From Circinella minor (taxonomy: Eukaryota; Mucoromycota; Mucoromycetes; Mucorales; Lichtheimiaceae): DNA of 33,715 bases. The stretch's first letter is position 1; each line of letters begins with the position of its first letter. The translations under genes and the position numbers were made by a program. The DNA is taken from the NCBI GenBank assembly GCA_016758965.1, contig JAEPRB010000344.1:1-33715 (forward strand), written 5' to 3'. Below the pieces are notes generated by a model. It did not search any database. It saw only the letters and a list, made by a program, of their open reading frames with translations, and was not told the origin of the DNA. This document shows positions 31,468-33,715 of this stretch, piece by piece.

Positions 31468-33715
31468 GTCAAGAAAAGAATAATAAACAAAAAAGAAAAA
31501 TCAAAAAGGAGAAGAAAAAGAAAAAGAAATGGCGCGTTAAAAAAAAAAAAAAAGATCGAAAATAAAAAGATAAATCCAAAGATAATAAGGGGGAAGGCGT
31601 GAAAAAGAAATACCAGGAGAGAAAAGAAAAACAAGAAGACCAAGATAATGGATGTATAGAGAGTTCTTTATATCAAAAAAAAAAAAAAAAAAAAAGAGAG
31701 AGAGAGAGAGAGAGAATGTATCTTTATATATCTATATACTATGTAAGTAGTAAGTATTTGTTATATATAGTCTAAGTTATAAGTAATAATAATTAAGTAG
31801 TATTAAAAAAAAGGCTTCTCTTTTCAATTATAAATATTATCATCATCGTTCATCATTCTATTTTGTTATGGTTTATAAACGGCTTTTTTTTAAAAAAAAG
31901 TCATGAGAGTTCCTTCTCCTTTGTTAGTTTACTTCTTTCTCTCCTCTTTTCAAAACCCCATTTTATTATATACAAACATCCGTTTCTCCTCATTATAACA
32001 AACATCGAACCCCCTGATTTTATTTTATTTTTTGATAGAAGCCTAAGCTTTTTTTTTTGGGGGGGGGGGCAAAGCAGTCCCTCTTTGCATATACATCTAT
32101 AGGGGAGAAGAAAAAGTTGTTGAGAGAATTCGTTTACTAATAACTCCTAAATATTTATAATGTAAGTGTCTCGAAACCCTACATACATCATTTATTATAA
32201 TATGTAATATAAAATACGTACTTTTGTATTATCTAATAAAAATAATAATATTATGATTGTGATCATTTTGATAATAATAAACAGAACCCATTATTACCTA
32301 TAGTATATATATATATATCATAGTAAGTACGTAAAAGAAAATTACAATATACTAAGTAATAATTCTTCTTATTTTTACTTTTATGAAAAAAAAATAGATT
32401 CTTTTGTTTAGAATTCCTATTTTGATTCAAAGTATAAACAATTTTTTTCTGCAATTTACTATTATTACACAAGATTTGATATAAATAATCAAGAAGTACA
32501 TATTTAAGTACCCTGACATATTGTTTATATATAAAATAAAATAAACAAATATCATACGTAATCGATACCGTTGTCGGTGTATGTGGTTATTAAGGTTTTT
32601 TTTTTTTTTTTTTTTGAATGTGCATACATATCGGTTGCTTTTTTTTTACATGTGCAGTTTTGCATTCTTATTATATTTATATTTATAATAATAAAAAAAC
32701 AATAAACAATAAAATGGGACGGTGACAATGCAAAAAAAAAAAAAAAAAAAAAAGACAACAATAAATAATATCTCATGACATTTTACGAATTTCATTTCCC
32801 ATAACGATAGGAACTCTTAAATTTATAACACGTGGCGTTTATAACCTTTTTTTTTAACAAGGAGCAGTTGATCGCATAATTCTTTTGGGGGGACGGAAAA
32901 GAGAAAATGATAAAGTTATTGTATTAGTTATTGTGGTTGAGAAGGAATTTTTGAGTATAAAATATATTATATTTTTGTTCTTATTACACATTCATATCTT
33001 ATCATTAAAAAAAAAAAAAAAAGAAACCTTGAGTTATTTGTGAGTTTAATATACACAATAGTATGAATACACACATTTTAAAGATATATTTGACTCCATA
33101 TAATGATTTTCATTAAAAAATAAAAATAAAAAATAGGATCATTTTTAATTAATAAATACTATTACTAGAAGTATAAATAGTACATTAATCGTTTTTTCAT
33201 AGACCTCTTTCTTTTTTTTTTCTTTTTTTAAAAAAAGGGACAATGTTAGTTGCTTACATAAAAAGGTTCTTCTTGTTAAGCATGAATCGAGTTAATACTA
33301 ATACGTACAAAGACTTTTTAGTCAACATGACTTTGTTTTATATTAATACATATTTACATACCAATAATTCTAGTCTATAATATATTTATCGGGTCTTTAT
33401 GATATGTGTGTATGAATGGGTATAATAGAATAGTATTACGTACAGTTTTTTTCTTGTGTTTTTTTATTTTTATTACTAGAGTAACTTTAAGATAATTAAC
33501 CCCTCCCCTCCCAAAGCACATACAACGTACAATTCATAATAACAAAATATAAATAAAAAAAAAGCACATACGTAGGGGCATTTTTTTTAAAAAAAACTCT
33601 ATATTTACATCTGCCCAAAAGTGTCAATGGGCAAAAATATTAGTAAATTCGAGACTGACCCTGTATTTGCTATATGAGATGGAATAAAAAACAATGAGAG
33701 GGATTTTAAAATGTT
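31468..33715. other. 2.2-kb terminal intergenic region, no gene seen
   Basis: The permease promoter should lie at the left. The region holds a (GA)n run near 31696-31713, several A/T runs, a G10 run near 32059-32068 and a CACGTG E-box at 32829-32834 (about 1.36 kb upstream of the permease start; relevance uncertain). The open frames are low-complexity and have no recognisable family. Confidence 0.5.

Noticed and set aside
32829..32834. CACGTG as a sulfur-regulation site for the permease
   Set aside because: It is about 1.36 kb upstream of the start with no companion motif, so the link is too weak to annotate.

Overview
The window is a very AT-rich eukaryotic nuclear segment crowded with poly-A/poly-T tracts and microsatellites. 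The genes have short introns (mostly about 50-250 nt) with GTAAGT-like donors and short AG acceptors. The proteins carry long Gln, Asn, Thr and His runs. Protein content is clearly fungal: an Hrr25/CK1-delta kinase, a monomeric GGA clathrin adaptor, a SUL-type sulfate permease, an SFP1-like C2H2 factor and RAD51. The composition, introns and protein styles suggest an early-diverging fungus, most likely Mucoromycota (Mucorales or a relative). That placement is inference. All exon models below were built by hand from splice signals, reading frame and family similarity.

Layout, left to right. 370-1033 (-) is a small YCII-domain protein. It is divergent from 1721-3048 (+), a putative mitochondrial RRM-like protein with one GC-AG intron. 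3761-5209 (+) is an intronless tandem-PAS protein, convergent with 5662-7311 (-), a protein with a universal-stress-protein-like domain. 8019-9168 (-) is an SFP1-like zinc-finger factor. 9169-13315 is a 4.1-kb gene-poor gap holding a GC-rich hairpin cluster bracketed by a 7-bp direct repeat.

13316-17080 (+) is a Lon protease with no visible presequence and a C-terminal SHL, so probably peroxisomal. It is convergent with RAD51 (17518-19055, -). The RAD51 upstream region carries a cluster of ACGCG (MCB) cores and a perfect 14-bp RFX/Crt1 X-box palindrome. 20882-21448 (-) is an unrecognised Thr/Ser-rich protein, divergent from a casein kinase I gene (22216-24342, +). That gene is convergent with a GGA adaptor (24987-27682, -), followed by a SulP sulfate transporter (28573-31467, -). 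The last 2.2 kb shows no gene.

Most genes are unrelated housekeeping or regulatory genes, as expected for a eukaryotic chromosome. I see no operon-like system, CRISPR array, biosynthetic cluster or virus. The signals most worth a second look are the flanked triple-hairpin GC element, the X-box plus MCB architecture upstream of RAD51, the unusual residues in RAD51 itself, the tandem-PAS protein, and several G-quadruplex-capable tracts.
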